From JBBDIO01 sp040880365 (GTDB lineage: Bacteria > Chloroflexota > Anaerolineae > Caldilineales > Caldilineaceae), in NCBI GenBank assembly GCA_040880365.1, contig JBBDIO010000019.1:1-8807 (forward strand): a stretch of DNA of 8,807 bases, written 5' to 3'. The translations under genes and the position numbers were made by a program. The notes under the pieces were generated by a model. That model was not told the DNA's origin. It did no database searches and was given only the letters and a program-made list of their open reading frames with translations. How positions within the stretch are numbered: position 1 is the first letter of the stretch; every line of letters begins with the position of its first letter. Below are positions 1 to 7,051 of this stretch, piece after piece.

Positions 1-683
1 GTCATGTGCAGCATCACGGTCGCCACATCTTCGCCGCGCACGGCTTCGTGGCGCAGGTCGCGGTGGACGTGCTGGGTATGACAATAGAGCGTCTGGGCTT
101 CGCCAAAGAGGAAGCGCGCCGCATCGAGGATGTGCGAACCGATGTCGGTGAGGATGAATTGTTCCAGGTCCGCCAGGAAGGGCTGATTCTTGAAGACAGG
201 AAAGTTGGAGCAATAGTGAATGCGGGCGCGGAAGGGCGTGCCGATGCGGCGGGCGTCCAGGGCGGTTTTGAACTCGCGCAGGGGATGTTGCCAACGCCAG
301 TTTTCGTGAACGAAAAAGGGCACGCCGGCCGCGGCACAGTGTGCCACCATTTCTTCGGCAACTGCCAGGGTGGGTCCCATTGGCTTTTGGGTGATGACGG
401 CCAGGCCGCGGTCGGCTGCCATCTTCACCAACTGGCTGTGGCTATCCACATCGGTGATGATGTCCACGAAGTCCAGTTGTTCGGTGTCGAACAAAGTGGC
501 GGCATCGGTATAGACGTTGGGCGCGGCGGCCTGGCGCGTGGCGGCGCGGGCGGCTAGCTGTTCGGCTTTGGCCGCGACCTGGTCGCAGATGGCGACACAG
601 GTCACGCCCGGAAGTTCCTGCCAGGCCGCGAGTTGGTATTTGGCCCAGAACCCCGCCCCAAATATGGCAAAACGTAGTGTCAT
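1..683 (-). CDS. Gfo/Idh/MocA family NAD(P)-dependent oxidoreductase, 3' end beyond window
   Basis: This gene starts at the ATG at 683-681 and runs off the left edge, leaving 227 residues of a family that is usually about 330-390 aa. Seen: an N-terminal Rossmann motif (FGAGFW, residues 8-13), then TQKPMGPT (98-105), which is the family's EKP-type motif with Gln in place of Glu, and then ENWRWQ (127-132). The start of the C-terminal alpha/beta domain has TDIGSHILDAARFLFG (179-194), whose His184 sits where the family's catalytic His lies. Known: these enzymes oxidise or reduce sugar, inositol or sugar-acid hydroxyls with NAD(P) in the cytoplasm. A Shine-Dalgarno AGGA lies 7 nt before the ATG. 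The gene follows the MDR gene after a 151-bp AT-rich spacer with an inverted repeat, so it may have its own control. The substrate cannot be read from sequence; a sugar-derived one is inferred from the neighbours. Confidence 0.93.
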   Translation of the reverse strand, partial: MTLRFAIFGAGFWAKYQLAAWQELPGVTCVAICDQVAAKAEQLAARAATRQAAAPNVYTDAATLFDTEQLDFVDIITDVDSHSQLVKMAADRGLAVITQKPMGPTLAVAEEMVAHCAAAGVPFFVHENWRWQHPLREFKTALDARRIGTPFRARIHYCSNFPVFKNQPFLADLEQFILTDIGSHILDAARFLFGEAQTLYCHTQHVHRDLRHEAVRGEDVATVMLHM

Positions 684-727
684 GAACGCATCCTCACAGT
701 TCCAGACTTACTGTTGCACAAATGATG

Positions 728-745
728 CTAAACTGATTTGTTTAG
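728..745. promoter_or_regulatory. 18-bp inverted repeat, candidate operator upstream of the Gfo/Idh gene
   Basis: CTAAAC-N6-GTTTAG is a perfect 6+6 inverted repeat, 45 bp upstream of the ATG at 683. It sits in an AT-rich stretch that stands out from the GC-rich genes. A TAGTAT box on the minus strand (752-757) would place a start site next to the repeat, but I see no convincing -35. There is no U-tract, so a terminator is unlikely. An operator for a dimeric repressor is inference. Confidence 0.4.
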
Positions 746-834
746 GAGAACATACTATTTTGTGATTTATCCTGCCTAATCCAACCTGCCCGAAAGTTCT
801 TGCTTTGGCGGTATGTATCTTCTCATTCAGCCGG

Positions 835-1827
835 TCACGGCTCGTGTACCGTGATTACCACATTGCCGGTCTTGTGTCCCGCTTCTACATAGTGGAAAGC
901 CTCGACTATCTCGGCAAGCGGATACGTGCGGTCTAGCAGTGGTTTGAATTGCCCTTCCTCGATCAGCATGACAAAGAATTCGATATCCTCTTTGCTGTGC
1001 GTAGGAAATGGGAAAAGTATTCGCCGACCCTGGTAGCTGCCAAACTGTCTGGTCCAGAGCGCGAGCAGCGGATTGCTGGCATAAGGGCCGAGATCGGTCG
1101 AGAAAAATGCGCCGCCGGGCGTGATCAAATGCTTGCAGGCAAAGAACGAACTGTTGCCAACTGCGTCAAAGACAATATCGAAGGTTTCTTTACTCTTGGT
1201 AAAATCAACCTGCTTGTAGTCCAAAACAACATCAGCGCCCAAGGAGGCGACCAGCTCGACGCGTGCCGTATCGCATACGGCGGTAACGTGTGCCCCGAAA
1301 TACTTGTAGAGCTGTACCGCCGCCGAGCCGATCGCGCCGGTCGTGCCGTTGATAAGCACGCTGGTTTCGGAAGAGACCGGAGCCGCACGCACGTTGCTGT
1401 AGGCATAGTGCAGGCCTTCATTACACGCCGCCGCCTCGGTAAATGAGAGGTTCGACGGCATCCGGGCAATCGGGCCATCGGCATGAGCCACCAGGTATTC
1501 GGCGTGTCCGCCAAACTCCGGTTCGGCATAGCCAAAGACCTTTTCGCCTTGACGGAACGCGGTCACATGCGCCCCCACAGCCTCGACCACACCGGCATAT
1601 TCATTGCCCAGGATTGTACGTCGAGGACGTAACAGTCCGCTGAAAAAGCGGATGAACCACGGCTTTGCGCGCAGATACGCCTCGTCGGTGCGATTCACCG
1701 ACGAGGCGTACACCTTGACCAGCACTTCATTGTTCTGGGGTACAGGCCTCACGACGTCGCGGATTGCGAGCGCTTCGGGCGACCCATAGTTTGTATAAAC
1801 CGCAGCTTTCATCAGCGTAGCAGACAT
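835..1827 (-). CDS. MDR superfamily NAD(P)-dependent alcohol dehydrogenase / quinone oxidoreductase-like protein
   Basis: About 330 aa from the ATG at 1827, which has a GGGGG tract 8 nt upstream. An upstream in-frame ATG at 1857 would give 340 aa and one at 1812 (MKAAVYTNYG) would give 325 aa; the 1812 Met matches where family members usually begin. Seen: a GroES-like N-terminal domain (KAAVYTNYGSPE, then GNEYAGVVEAVG at about 74-85), the cofactor loop NGTTGAIGSAAVQLYKYFGA (160-179), and a C-terminal VFDAVGNSSFF segment. The Cys and His of the catalytic-zinc motif (GHE) are replaced, as in zinc-independent quinone-reductase-type MDRs. Known: such enzymes reduce quinones or activated carbonyls with NAD(P)H. 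Parts of the coding sequence are clearly less GC-rich than the neighbouring genes, and AT-rich spacers flank it on both sides, which suggests a separate origin. Its role in the cluster is unclear. Confidence 0.92.
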   Translation of the reverse strand: MSATLMKAAVYTNYGSPEALAIRDVVRPVPQNNEVLVKVYASSVNRTDEAYLRAKPWFIRFFSGLLRPRRTILGNEYAGVVEAVGAHVTAFRQGEKVFGYAEPEFGGHAEYLVAHADGPIARMPSNLSFTEAAACNEGLHYAYSNVRAAPVSSETSVLINGTTGAIGSAAVQLYKYFGAHVTAVCDTARVELVASLGADVVLDYKQVDFTKSKETFDIVFDAVGNSSFFACKHLITPGGAFFSTDLGPYASNPLLALWTRQFGSYQGRRILFPFPTHSKEDIEFFVMLIEEGQFKPLLDRTYPLAEIVEAFHYVEAGHKTGNVVITVHEP

Positions 1828-1892
1828 AGACCATACCCCCGAAACAATGTGTTGCACCCCATCCGCAAGCTGCGCCGCACGAGAAGAGAATC

Positions 1893-1916
1893 TGTGATAT
1901 CACGTAAAAATTACAG
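1893..1916. promoter_or_regulatory. Palindromic element between AKR and MDR genes, candidate operator
   Basis: A perfect 10-bp palindrome GTGATATCAC (1894-1903) is followed by GTAA-AAA-TTAC (1904-1914). Together they also form an outer imperfect inverted repeat, CTGTGA...TTACAG (1893-1916, one mismatch). The element lies immediately downstream of the AKR stop and 66 bp upstream of the MDR start at 1827, in AT-rich DNA. The stem is too short and AT-rich for a strong intrinsic terminator. A regulator site for the MDR gene is inference. Confidence 0.35.
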
Positions 1917-1917
1917 T

Positions 1918-2736
1918 TTATGTGGCAGAAATGGCGCTGAGGCGCGACATCTCTTCGGCCTGGAGATCGATATCTACCGCACCCAGATTTTCGCGACCGC
2001 GGTCCAGGTTGCTGGTTTTGGGGATGGTGATGACGCCGGGCTGGTTGAGCAGCCAGGCCAGCGCGATCTGGGCGGAGGTGACGTCGCGTTCGCGGGCGAT
2101 TTCCTGGACAACAGGATTTTCCAGCACGCCGTTTTTGATGGGCGAATAGGCGGTGAGGAGAATGCCTTTGTCCTGGCAATAGCTCAGCACGCCATTTTCC
2201 ATAGGCGTGCGGTGCAGCAGGCTGTAGTGTACCTGATTCGTGGCAATCGGCGCGTCGCAGAGGGCGCTGGCTTCTTCGATCTGTGGCACGTCGAAATTGC
2301 TCACGCCCACGCGCCGCACAACGCCGCTGGCGAGCAGTTCATTCATCGCGCGGAAGGTGTCGCGCAGGGGAATGTCTTTGTTGGGCCAATGGATAAGATA
2401 GAGATCCACATAGTCGGTTTGCAGCCGTTTCAAACTGCCGTGGAGCGCGGCCAGCACGTCGGCGTATTGCAAATGTTTGGGCGCCACTTTGGTGGTGATA
2501 AAGAGATTGCCGCGTGGGAAATGTTGAATGGCCTGCCCCACCAGCTCTTCGCAGTGGTTCGCGCCATAGGATTCGGCGGTATCGAGGTGGGTGTAGCCTT
2601 GCGCAATGAGCTTTTGCAGAATGTCGATGGTCTCGGCATCGGCGCTGTAATCGGCCTGGCCGGCACCGCCCATGGGCCAGGTGCCCAGGCCGAGCGCGGG
2701 AATCGGCGTGCCATCGGGTAGTTGTACAGTACGCAT
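1918..2736 (-). CDS. Aldo/keto reductase (AKR superfamily, 2,5-diketo-gluconate reductase-like)
   Basis: 272 aa, ending at the TAA at 1918-1920. Seen: the AKR signature HLDTAESYG (50-58), giving Asp52 and Tyr57 of the catalytic tetrad, Lys83 in ITTKVAP, and His116 in YLIHWPN. Other family marks are VGVSNFD, NQVHYSLL and the NADP-binding IPKTSN near the C-terminus. Length and domain (one TIM barrel) are normal. Known: these monomeric cytoplasmic enzymes reduce aldehydes, ketones or keto-sugars with NADPH. The start is well supported: an AGGAAGGA Shine-Dalgarno lies 6 nt before the ATG and overlaps the TAG stop of the dehydratase gene (12 bp between the genes), so the two are almost surely cotranscribed and perhaps translationally coupled. 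A role in reducing a carbonyl product of sugar-acid breakdown is inferred; the substrate is unknown. Confidence 0.95.
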   Translation of the reverse strand: MRTVQLPDGTPIPALGLGTWPMGGAGQADYSADAETIDILQKLIAQGYTHLDTAESYGANHCEELVGQAIQHFPRGNLFITTKVAPKHLQYADVLAALHGSLKRLQTDYVDLYLIHWPNKDIPLRDTFRAMNELLASGVVRRVGVSNFDVPQIEEASALCDAPIATNQVHYSLLHRTPMENGVLSYCQDKGILLTAYSPIKNGVLENPVVQEIARERDVTSAQIALAWLLNQPGVITIPKTSNLDRGRENLGAVDIDLQAEEMSRLSAISAT

Positions 2737-2751
2737 GTAGGTTCCTTCCTA
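2737..2751 (-). promoter_or_regulatory. Strong Shine-Dalgarno overlapping the dehydratase stop codon
   Basis: On the minus strand the TAG stop of the dehydratase runs straight into AGGAAGGA (stop plus SD reads TAGGAAGGA), 6 nt before the ATG of the aldo/keto reductase. This is the strongest ribosome-binding site in the window. It fixes the AKR start and suggests translational coupling. Confidence 0.8.
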
Positions 2752-4569
2752 AAATTTTGGCTGCAAGCGAATTTCAGCCGGATCTGAGCCTTCTAAAAAG
2801 TCGAAGTCCGCGCCCTGGGGCGCCTGGTTCACATGTTGCAGATAGAGCTTGCCATAGCCGCGGCGATAGGCAGGGGGCGGGGCTTGCCATGCGGCCCGGC
2901 GGTCTGCCAGCGTGGCCTCGTCCACATGCAATTGAATGCGCCGGTTGGCGACATCCAGTTCGATTTCATCGCCGTCTTGCACCAGCGCCAACGGCCCGCC
3001 CACTGCGCTTTCGGGCGCGACGTGGAGCACAATCGTACCATAGGCGGTGCCGCTCATGCGGGCATCGGAAATGCGCACCATATCGCGCACGCCTTGTTTG
3101 AGCAGCTTTTGGGGGATGGGCAGGTTGCCGATTTCGGGCATCCCCGGCCCGCCCACCGGACCACTGTTTTGCAGCACCAGCACCGAATTTTCGGTGACGG
3201 GCAGATCCGGGTCGTTGAGACGTTCGCGCAGGTCATCGACATCGCGGAAGACCAGCGCCGGGCCGCGGTGGTGCAGAAAGTGGGGCGAGGCCGCAGCGTG
3301 TTTGATTACTGCGCCATCGGGCGCGAGATTGCCGCGCAGAATCGCCAGCCCACCTTCGTTCTGCAACGGTTGCGCCAGAGGGCGAATTATATCGGGGTTG
3401 TTGATGGTCGCGTGCGCGACATTTTCGGCCAGCGTGCGCCCGGTGACGGTCGGCAAGTCGCCGTGGAGCAGGGGCAACAGCTCTTTGAGCACGGCAGGAA
3501 TCCCCCCGGCATAGTAGAGGTCTTCCATCTGATATTGTCCGCTGGGACGCAGATTGGCAATGAGCGGCGTGCGGCGGCTGATTTCGTCCCATAGCGCCAG
3601 CGGCAGATCCACACCCAGACGCCCGGCAATCGCGGGCAGATGCACCACGGCGTTGGTGCTGCCGCCCAGCGCACAGATAAGCGTAATCGCGTTTTCAAAG
3701 GCCTGGCGGGTGAGCAGTTGCGACGGACGCAAGCCGGCTTTGGCGACTTCTACAATGCGCCGCCCCGAATGTTCGGCCAGGCGGATGCGGCGGCTATCTA
3801 CGGCAGGGATGGAGCCATTGTCGGGCAGCGCCAGGCCCAGGGCTTCCATGGCCGAATTCATGGTCGAGGCCGTGCCCATGACCATGCAATGCCCTTTGCT
3901 GCGGAAAACTTCACCTTCTACGGCCTTGTATTCTTCGGCGGAAATGGTGCCCGCCGAGTATTCGGCAGTGAGGCGGCGGCAATCGGTACACGCGCCCAGA
4001 ATCTGGTCGCGAAAATGACCGTTGAGGGCCGGCCCGCCCGAAACGACGATGGTAGGCACATCGGCGCTGCACGCGCCCATGACCGCGGCGGGCGTGGTTT
4101 TGTCGCAATTCACCAGCAGCACGACGCCGTCGATGGGGTTGCTGCGGATCATCTCTTCGGTGTCCATCGCGGCCAGATTGCGGTGCAGCATAGAGGTGGG
4201 GGTCAGATAGATTTCGCCCAGGGAAATGGTGGGAAATTCCAGGGGGAAGCCGCCTGCCTGCCAGACGCCGCGCTTGACCGCTTCGGCCAGTTCGCGCAGG
4301 TGGCTGTTGCAGTTGTTCAACTCGCTCCAGGTGTTGCAAATGCCGATCACCGGGCGACTCATGTCCTCTTCGTCATAGCCCATAGCCTTGGTGAAGGCGC
4401 GATGAGTGAATCCGGCCACATGGGGTTCGTTGAAGAATGCAACGCCGCGTAGTTCCGGGGTGGATTCTGGGGTAGCTTCCGGCGCGGGTTCCGAAGCGGA
4501 TTCGGGCTGCGTGCTGCCGAGTTGCGAGACCGATTGTTCAGATGCTGATTGTGCGAATGATTCTGGCAT
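2749..4569 (-). CDS. IlvD/Edd family dehydratase (sugar-acid / dihydroxy-acid dehydratase, Fe-S enzyme)
   Basis: 606 aa from the ATG at 4569; a longer frame starts at 4686 but would overlap the upstream MDR gene by 74 bp, so I prefer 4569, although no clear Shine-Dalgarno precedes it. Seen: Cys78 in RPVIGICNTW, Cys155 in NCDKTTPAAVMG, and Cys228 in KGHCMVMGTASTMN, the three expected cluster ligands. Near the C-terminus is RISDARMSGTAYG, with the likely catalytic Ser at about 506. Known: members dehydrate 2,3-dihydroxy carboxylates to 2-keto acids; the subgroup with WSELNNCN and GGFPLEFPTISLGE resembles pentonate/hexonate dehydratases (arabinonate or xylonate type) more than biosynthetic IlvD. 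That assignment is from memory of the motifs. The first roughly 38 residues are a Ser/Glu/Pro/Ala-rich low-complexity extension before ELRGVAFFNEP, where family homology starts. It lies between an MDR dehydrogenase and an aldo/keto reductase, which supports sugar-acid catabolism. Confidence 0.95.
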   Translation of the reverse strand: MPESFAQSASEQSVSQLGSTQPESASEPAPEATPESTPELRGVAFFNEPHVAGFTHRAFTKAMGYDEEDMSRPVIGICNTWSELNNCNSHLRELAEAVKRGVWQAGGFPLEFPTISLGEIYLTPTSMLHRNLAAMDTEEMIRSNPIDGVVLLVNCDKTTPAAVMGACSADVPTIVVSGGPALNGHFRDQILGACTDCRRLTAEYSAGTISAEEYKAVEGEVFRSKGHCMVMGTASTMNSAMEALGLALPDNGSIPAVDSRRIRLAEHSGRRIVEVAKAGLRPSQLLTRQAFENAITLICALGGSTNAVVHLPAIAGRLGVDLPLALWDEISRRTPLIANLRPSGQYQMEDLYYAGGIPAVLKELLPLLHGDLPTVTGRTLAENVAHATINNPDIIRPLAQPLQNEGGLAILRGNLAPDGAVIKHAAASPHFLHHRGPALVFRDVDDLRERLNDPDLPVTENSVLVLQNSGPVGGPGMPEIGNLPIPQKLLKQGVRDMVRISDARMSGTAYGTIVLHVAPESAVGGPLALVQDGDEIELDVANRRIQLHVDEATLADRRAAWQAPPPAYRRGYGKLYLQHVNQAPQGADFDFLEGSDPAEIRLQPKF

Positions 4570-4612
4570 GGCAGTTTGGCTTTGCTGTGTGTGTTTGGGC
4601 GCGGGCTGGCGT

Positions 4613-5650
4613 TCAGGCCGCGCGGTCGGTTGTCCAGTCCAGAAGGATGCCCAGCGCGTTGGCATCCCAGGCTTTGAGCAACGCATAGGCGTCGAGGGCT
4701 TGCGCCCAGGCGAAGCGGTGCGTGATTAAATGGGCCACCTGGAGCCGCCCCCGCGCCAAGAGGCGCATTACTGCCTGGTTGTCGTCGGCCTGGGTCCAGC
4801 AGCCGGGCTGGGATTCGTAGCGCGGGCGCGCGATGTTGTGCGCGCCAATCACGGAAATGCCCTTGCGATGCACTTCGCGATAGAAATTGACCTGCTCGGT
4901 TTCGCCGCGCGTGCTGCCCAATAGCACAACTCTGCCGCCCGGCGCAACCAGTTCCATGGCGGTGACCACGGCATCGGGATGCCCTGTGGCTTCGATGACG
5001 ACCGGCGGGCCGGCGGGGCCGGTTTCTTCGGTCAGGCGCTGGTTGAGTTCGACGCCCAGTGTGCCAATCGTCACATCCGCGCCCGATTGGCGGGCATAGG
5101 GGTGGCGTTTGGCTTCGGGCTCGATGGTGATGACCGGCGCTGCGCCATTGACGCGCGCACATTGGGCCGCGAGCAACCCAATCAGCCCCGCGCCCAGGAT
5201 GGCGACCGGCTCACCGACTTCGATGCGCGCCCGGCGTATGCCCTGCAAGGCAATGGTGAGCAGGTGATAAAAGACGGCATCTTCGGTAGACAGCCCCGCG
5301 GGCACGGGCACACAGTTACGTTGGTCCACCGCGACGAGCGCGGCATGGTTGCCGGGATTGGCAACCCGGTCACCAATGGCCCAGGTTTGTGGGGGTGAGT
5401 CTGCCCCAATAGCATCTGCGCGCGCGGGACCAATCGCAACCACCGTGCCCACATTGCTATAGCCCGTGGGCAGCGGATAGCTGCGCGAGGTATTGGGCAG
5501 CCCCAGAAAAAAGGCGCGTTCGGTGCCGGGGGAAATGAGCGACGTTTCGGTCTGGATCAGCAATTGCCCCGGCGCGGGCTGCGGTGGTGTGTAGCTCTGG
5601 ATTTCCGCCTCGCCGGGTGCGGTGAAAACGATGCGTTTGGGCAGGTTCAT
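4613..5650 (-). CDS. MDR superfamily dehydrogenase, ISPGTE subgroup (threonine dehydrogenase-like)
   Basis: 345 aa, ATG at 5650, with AAAGG about 8-9 nt upstream. Seen: SLISPGTER (38-46), GYSNVGTVVAIG (63-74), GDRVANPGNHA (93-103), the Rossmann loop ILGAGLIGLLAAQ (151-163), and VVLLGSTRGE with a following HRKGISVIGAH (261-271). This motif set matches the zinc-binding-dehydrogenase-like MDR subgroup whose annotated members include bacteriochlorophyllide dehydrogenases and many sugar-cluster enzymes. The usual zinc-ligand motifs CGTD and GHE are replaced by SPGTE and GYSN, so catalytic zinc binding is doubtful (inference). The gene follows the enolase-family gene after a terminator and precedes the dehydratase by 43 bp, so it probably opens a second transcription block with the dehydratase and the aldo/keto reductase. 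A sugar or polyol dehydrogenase role is likely, substrate unknown. Confidence 0.93.
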   Translation of the reverse strand: MNLPKRIVFTAPGEAEIQSYTPPQPAPGQLLIQTETSLISPGTERAFFLGLPNTSRSYPLPTGYSNVGTVVAIGPARADAIGADSPPQTWAIGDRVANPGNHAALVAVDQRNCVPVPAGLSTEDAVFYHLLTIALQGIRRARIEVGEPVAILGAGLIGLLAAQCARVNGAAPVITIEPEAKRHPYARQSGADVTIGTLGVELNQRLTEETGPAGPPVVIEATGHPDAVVTAMELVAPGGRVVLLGSTRGETEQVNFYREVHRKGISVIGAHNIARPRYESQPGCWTQADDNQAVMRLLARGRLQVAHLITHRFAWAQALDAYALLKAWDANALGILLDWTTDRAA

Positions 5651-5695
5651 CGGTGTGGCCTTTGCCTTCGGCTGGACAGAACCAAAATCGTGGGC

Positions 5696-5745
5696 AAAAA
5701 ATAGCGAAACCGGGCGGAATCTGCACAGATGCCGCCCGGTCTCGC
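5696..5745 (-). terminator. Rho-independent terminator after the enolase-family gene
   Basis: Arms 5704-5717 and 5732-5745 form a 14-bp stem around a CCGGGCGG core, and an inner ATCTG/CAGAT stem (5719-5730) extends it after one mismatch. In minus-strand RNA the one irregular outer pair is G-U, whereas in plus-strand RNA it would be A-C, which fits minus-strand use. A run of six U (A tract at 5696-5701) follows after U-A. The hairpin begins 8 nt after the TAG stop at 5754. Confidence 0.9.
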
Positions 5746-5753
5746 TGTGTGAT

Positions 5754-6905
5754 CTAGTGACTGCTAATCAGATTTTCTTCGATGTAGTCGAAGTTGATAT
5801 CCAGACCCAGACCCGGATCCTGGGAGACGTGGACAAAGCCTTCGTCGTCCATGGGATCGACCTGCTTGTTGAGCCACGGCGGCACCTTTTCCCAGTCGAT
5901 GAAGGGATGGAGCAGACCGCGCTCATAGAAGAGGCCGGGGCTGAACATGGCGCAAAGCACGTGCAGATTGCCCGCGCCGCCGCCATGCACTTCCATTTTC
6001 ATGTTAAACGCTTCGGCCAGATGGGCAACCTTGACCAGGGGCGTGATGCCACCCAGGTCGCCAATGCCGCCGCGCACAAGATCACATGCGCCGTGCTTGA
6101 TCCACTCGGCGCGGGTATACATCTTGCCTTCGGCGGTCTCTGGGCCACAGATGGGCAGAGATGTGTTTTCGCACAGCCAGATGTACGAGGACATGCTGTG
6201 CTCATCCATGGGTTCTTCCATCCAGGCGTAGTCCAGCTTTTCCAGCTCGCGGGCCAGATAGAGCGATTCTTCGCGGCCATAGTAGTGGAAGGGATCGAGC
6301 ATGAGCGGCACATCGGGACCCACGGCTTCGCGCACCGCGGCGCAGGCCTGGATGTCGCGTTTGGCATTCGGCGCGCCGGGCATGGGCGGCTGCCAGGTGT
6401 GGAGCTTGAAGGCTTGATAGCCGCGTTCTTTTATACACCACTCGGCGAATTTGGCATAGGCTTCGGGCGTGTCGAGACCGCCTTCCAGGTCATCGCCACA
6501 CATGGTGCTGGCATAGGCAGGCACCTTGTCGCGGGCCGCGCCCAGCAGCTTGTGCACGGGCATGCCCACCGCGCGCCCGGCCAGATCCCACAGCGCCATA
6601 TCGATGACCGTGAGGATCTTGTCGGGCAGGGTGGCAAGGTTCAGACGCTGGCGTTCTTTGAGCAGATGCCACATGCGCTCGCGGTACCACGGGTCTTCGC
6701 CCACGATAATGGGCTTGACGGCGCTTTCCAGCACGCTCTTGGACACGTTGCCAAAGGCATAGCCCTTGACGCCTTCGTCGGTGTGAATCGTCAGCAGCGA
6801 CTGGCTGGCGTCGTGTTCGGGGCCGGGATGTCCGTGGCCTTCAGAATCGCGCACCGTGTTGGAGCGATGTTTGAAGGTCTGGACGGTAATGTCGGTAACT
6901 TTCAC
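5754..6905 (-). CDS. Enolase superfamily protein, mandelate racemase/muconate lactonizing enzyme type (probable sugar-acid dehydratase)
   Basis: 383 aa with a GTG start at 6905-6903; AGAGAGGA lies 7 nt upstream and supports it. Seen: an N-terminal capping domain (about 1-125), then a TIM barrel with FKLHTW (166-171; the KxK-type position is KxH), metal-ligand candidates Asp203 (LMLDPFHYYG), Glu230 (AWMEEP) and Glu256 (CGPETAEG), a GGIGDLGGITP strand (279-289) and His307 in EVHGGGAGN. Known: family members use Mg2+ to remove the proton alpha to a carboxylate, giving racemisation, cycloisomerisation or dehydration of acid sugars. By eye, the Asp that normally pairs with the His in mandelate racemase falls on Gly here, so the exact reaction is open. 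It lies downstream of the SDR gene after a structured spacer and is closed by a strong terminator. A sugar-acid dehydratase role is inferred from context. Confidence 0.93.
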   Translation of the reverse strand: MKVTDITVQTFKHRSNTVRDSEGHGHPGPEHDASQSLLTIHTDEGVKGYAFGNVSKSVLESAVKPIIVGEDPWYRERMWHLLKERQRLNLATLPDKILTVIDMALWDLAGRAVGMPVHKLLGAARDKVPAYASTMCGDDLEGGLDTPEAYAKFAEWCIKERGYQAFKLHTWQPPMPGAPNAKRDIQACAAVREAVGPDVPLMLDPFHYYGREESLYLARELEKLDYAWMEEPMDEHSMSSYIWLCENTSLPICGPETAEGKMYTRAEWIKHGACDLVRGGIGDLGGITPLVKVAHLAEAFNMKMEVHGGGAGNLHVLCAMFSPGLFYERGLLHPFIDWEKVPPWLNKQVDPMDDEGFVHVSQDPGLGLDINFDYIEENLISSH

Positions 6906-6929
6906 CAGATGTTCCTCTCTACTCTCTGT

Positions 6930-6976
6930 GATCTCCTGCGAGATCGGTATGAATCTGCGATCTCCTGGGGAGACCG
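6930..6976 (-). promoter_or_regulatory. Two tandem stem-loops in the leader of the enolase-family gene
   Basis: First element: GATCTC-ctgc-GAGATC (6930-6945), a perfect 6-bp stem. Second element: 6958-6976, an 8-bp stem (GGTCTCC/GGAGATC core in the minus-strand sense) with one pair that is G-U only in minus-strand RNA. The two share TCTGYGATCTCCTG and lie about 30 bp centre to centre. They are 25-71 nt upstream of the GTG start. They may be paired operators or an RNA leader structure; no U-tract directly follows them, so a terminator is less likely. Confidence 0.55.
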
Positions 6977-7051
6977 AAAAAATGAACTGGCAGACTGTGA
7001 TCGGCGGCAGCAGGGTGTGTGCACCGGGTTCGGTCTACACAGGGGGCATGT

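Noticed and set aside
1894..1903. CRP-like site in GTGATATCAC
   Set aside because: It has TGTGA and TCAC halves but lacks the 6-bp spacer of a CRP site, so only a generic palindrome is claimed.
1849..2721. 290-codon plus-strand frame opposite the aldo/keto reductase
   Set aside because: Antisense shadow of a gene with a complete catalytic tetrad and a strong ribosome-binding site.
4570..4686. Longer start (ATG at 4686) for the IlvD/Edd dehydratase
   Set aside because: It would overlap the upstream MDR gene by 74 bp, adds no family homology and has no better ribosome-binding site than the ATG at 4569.
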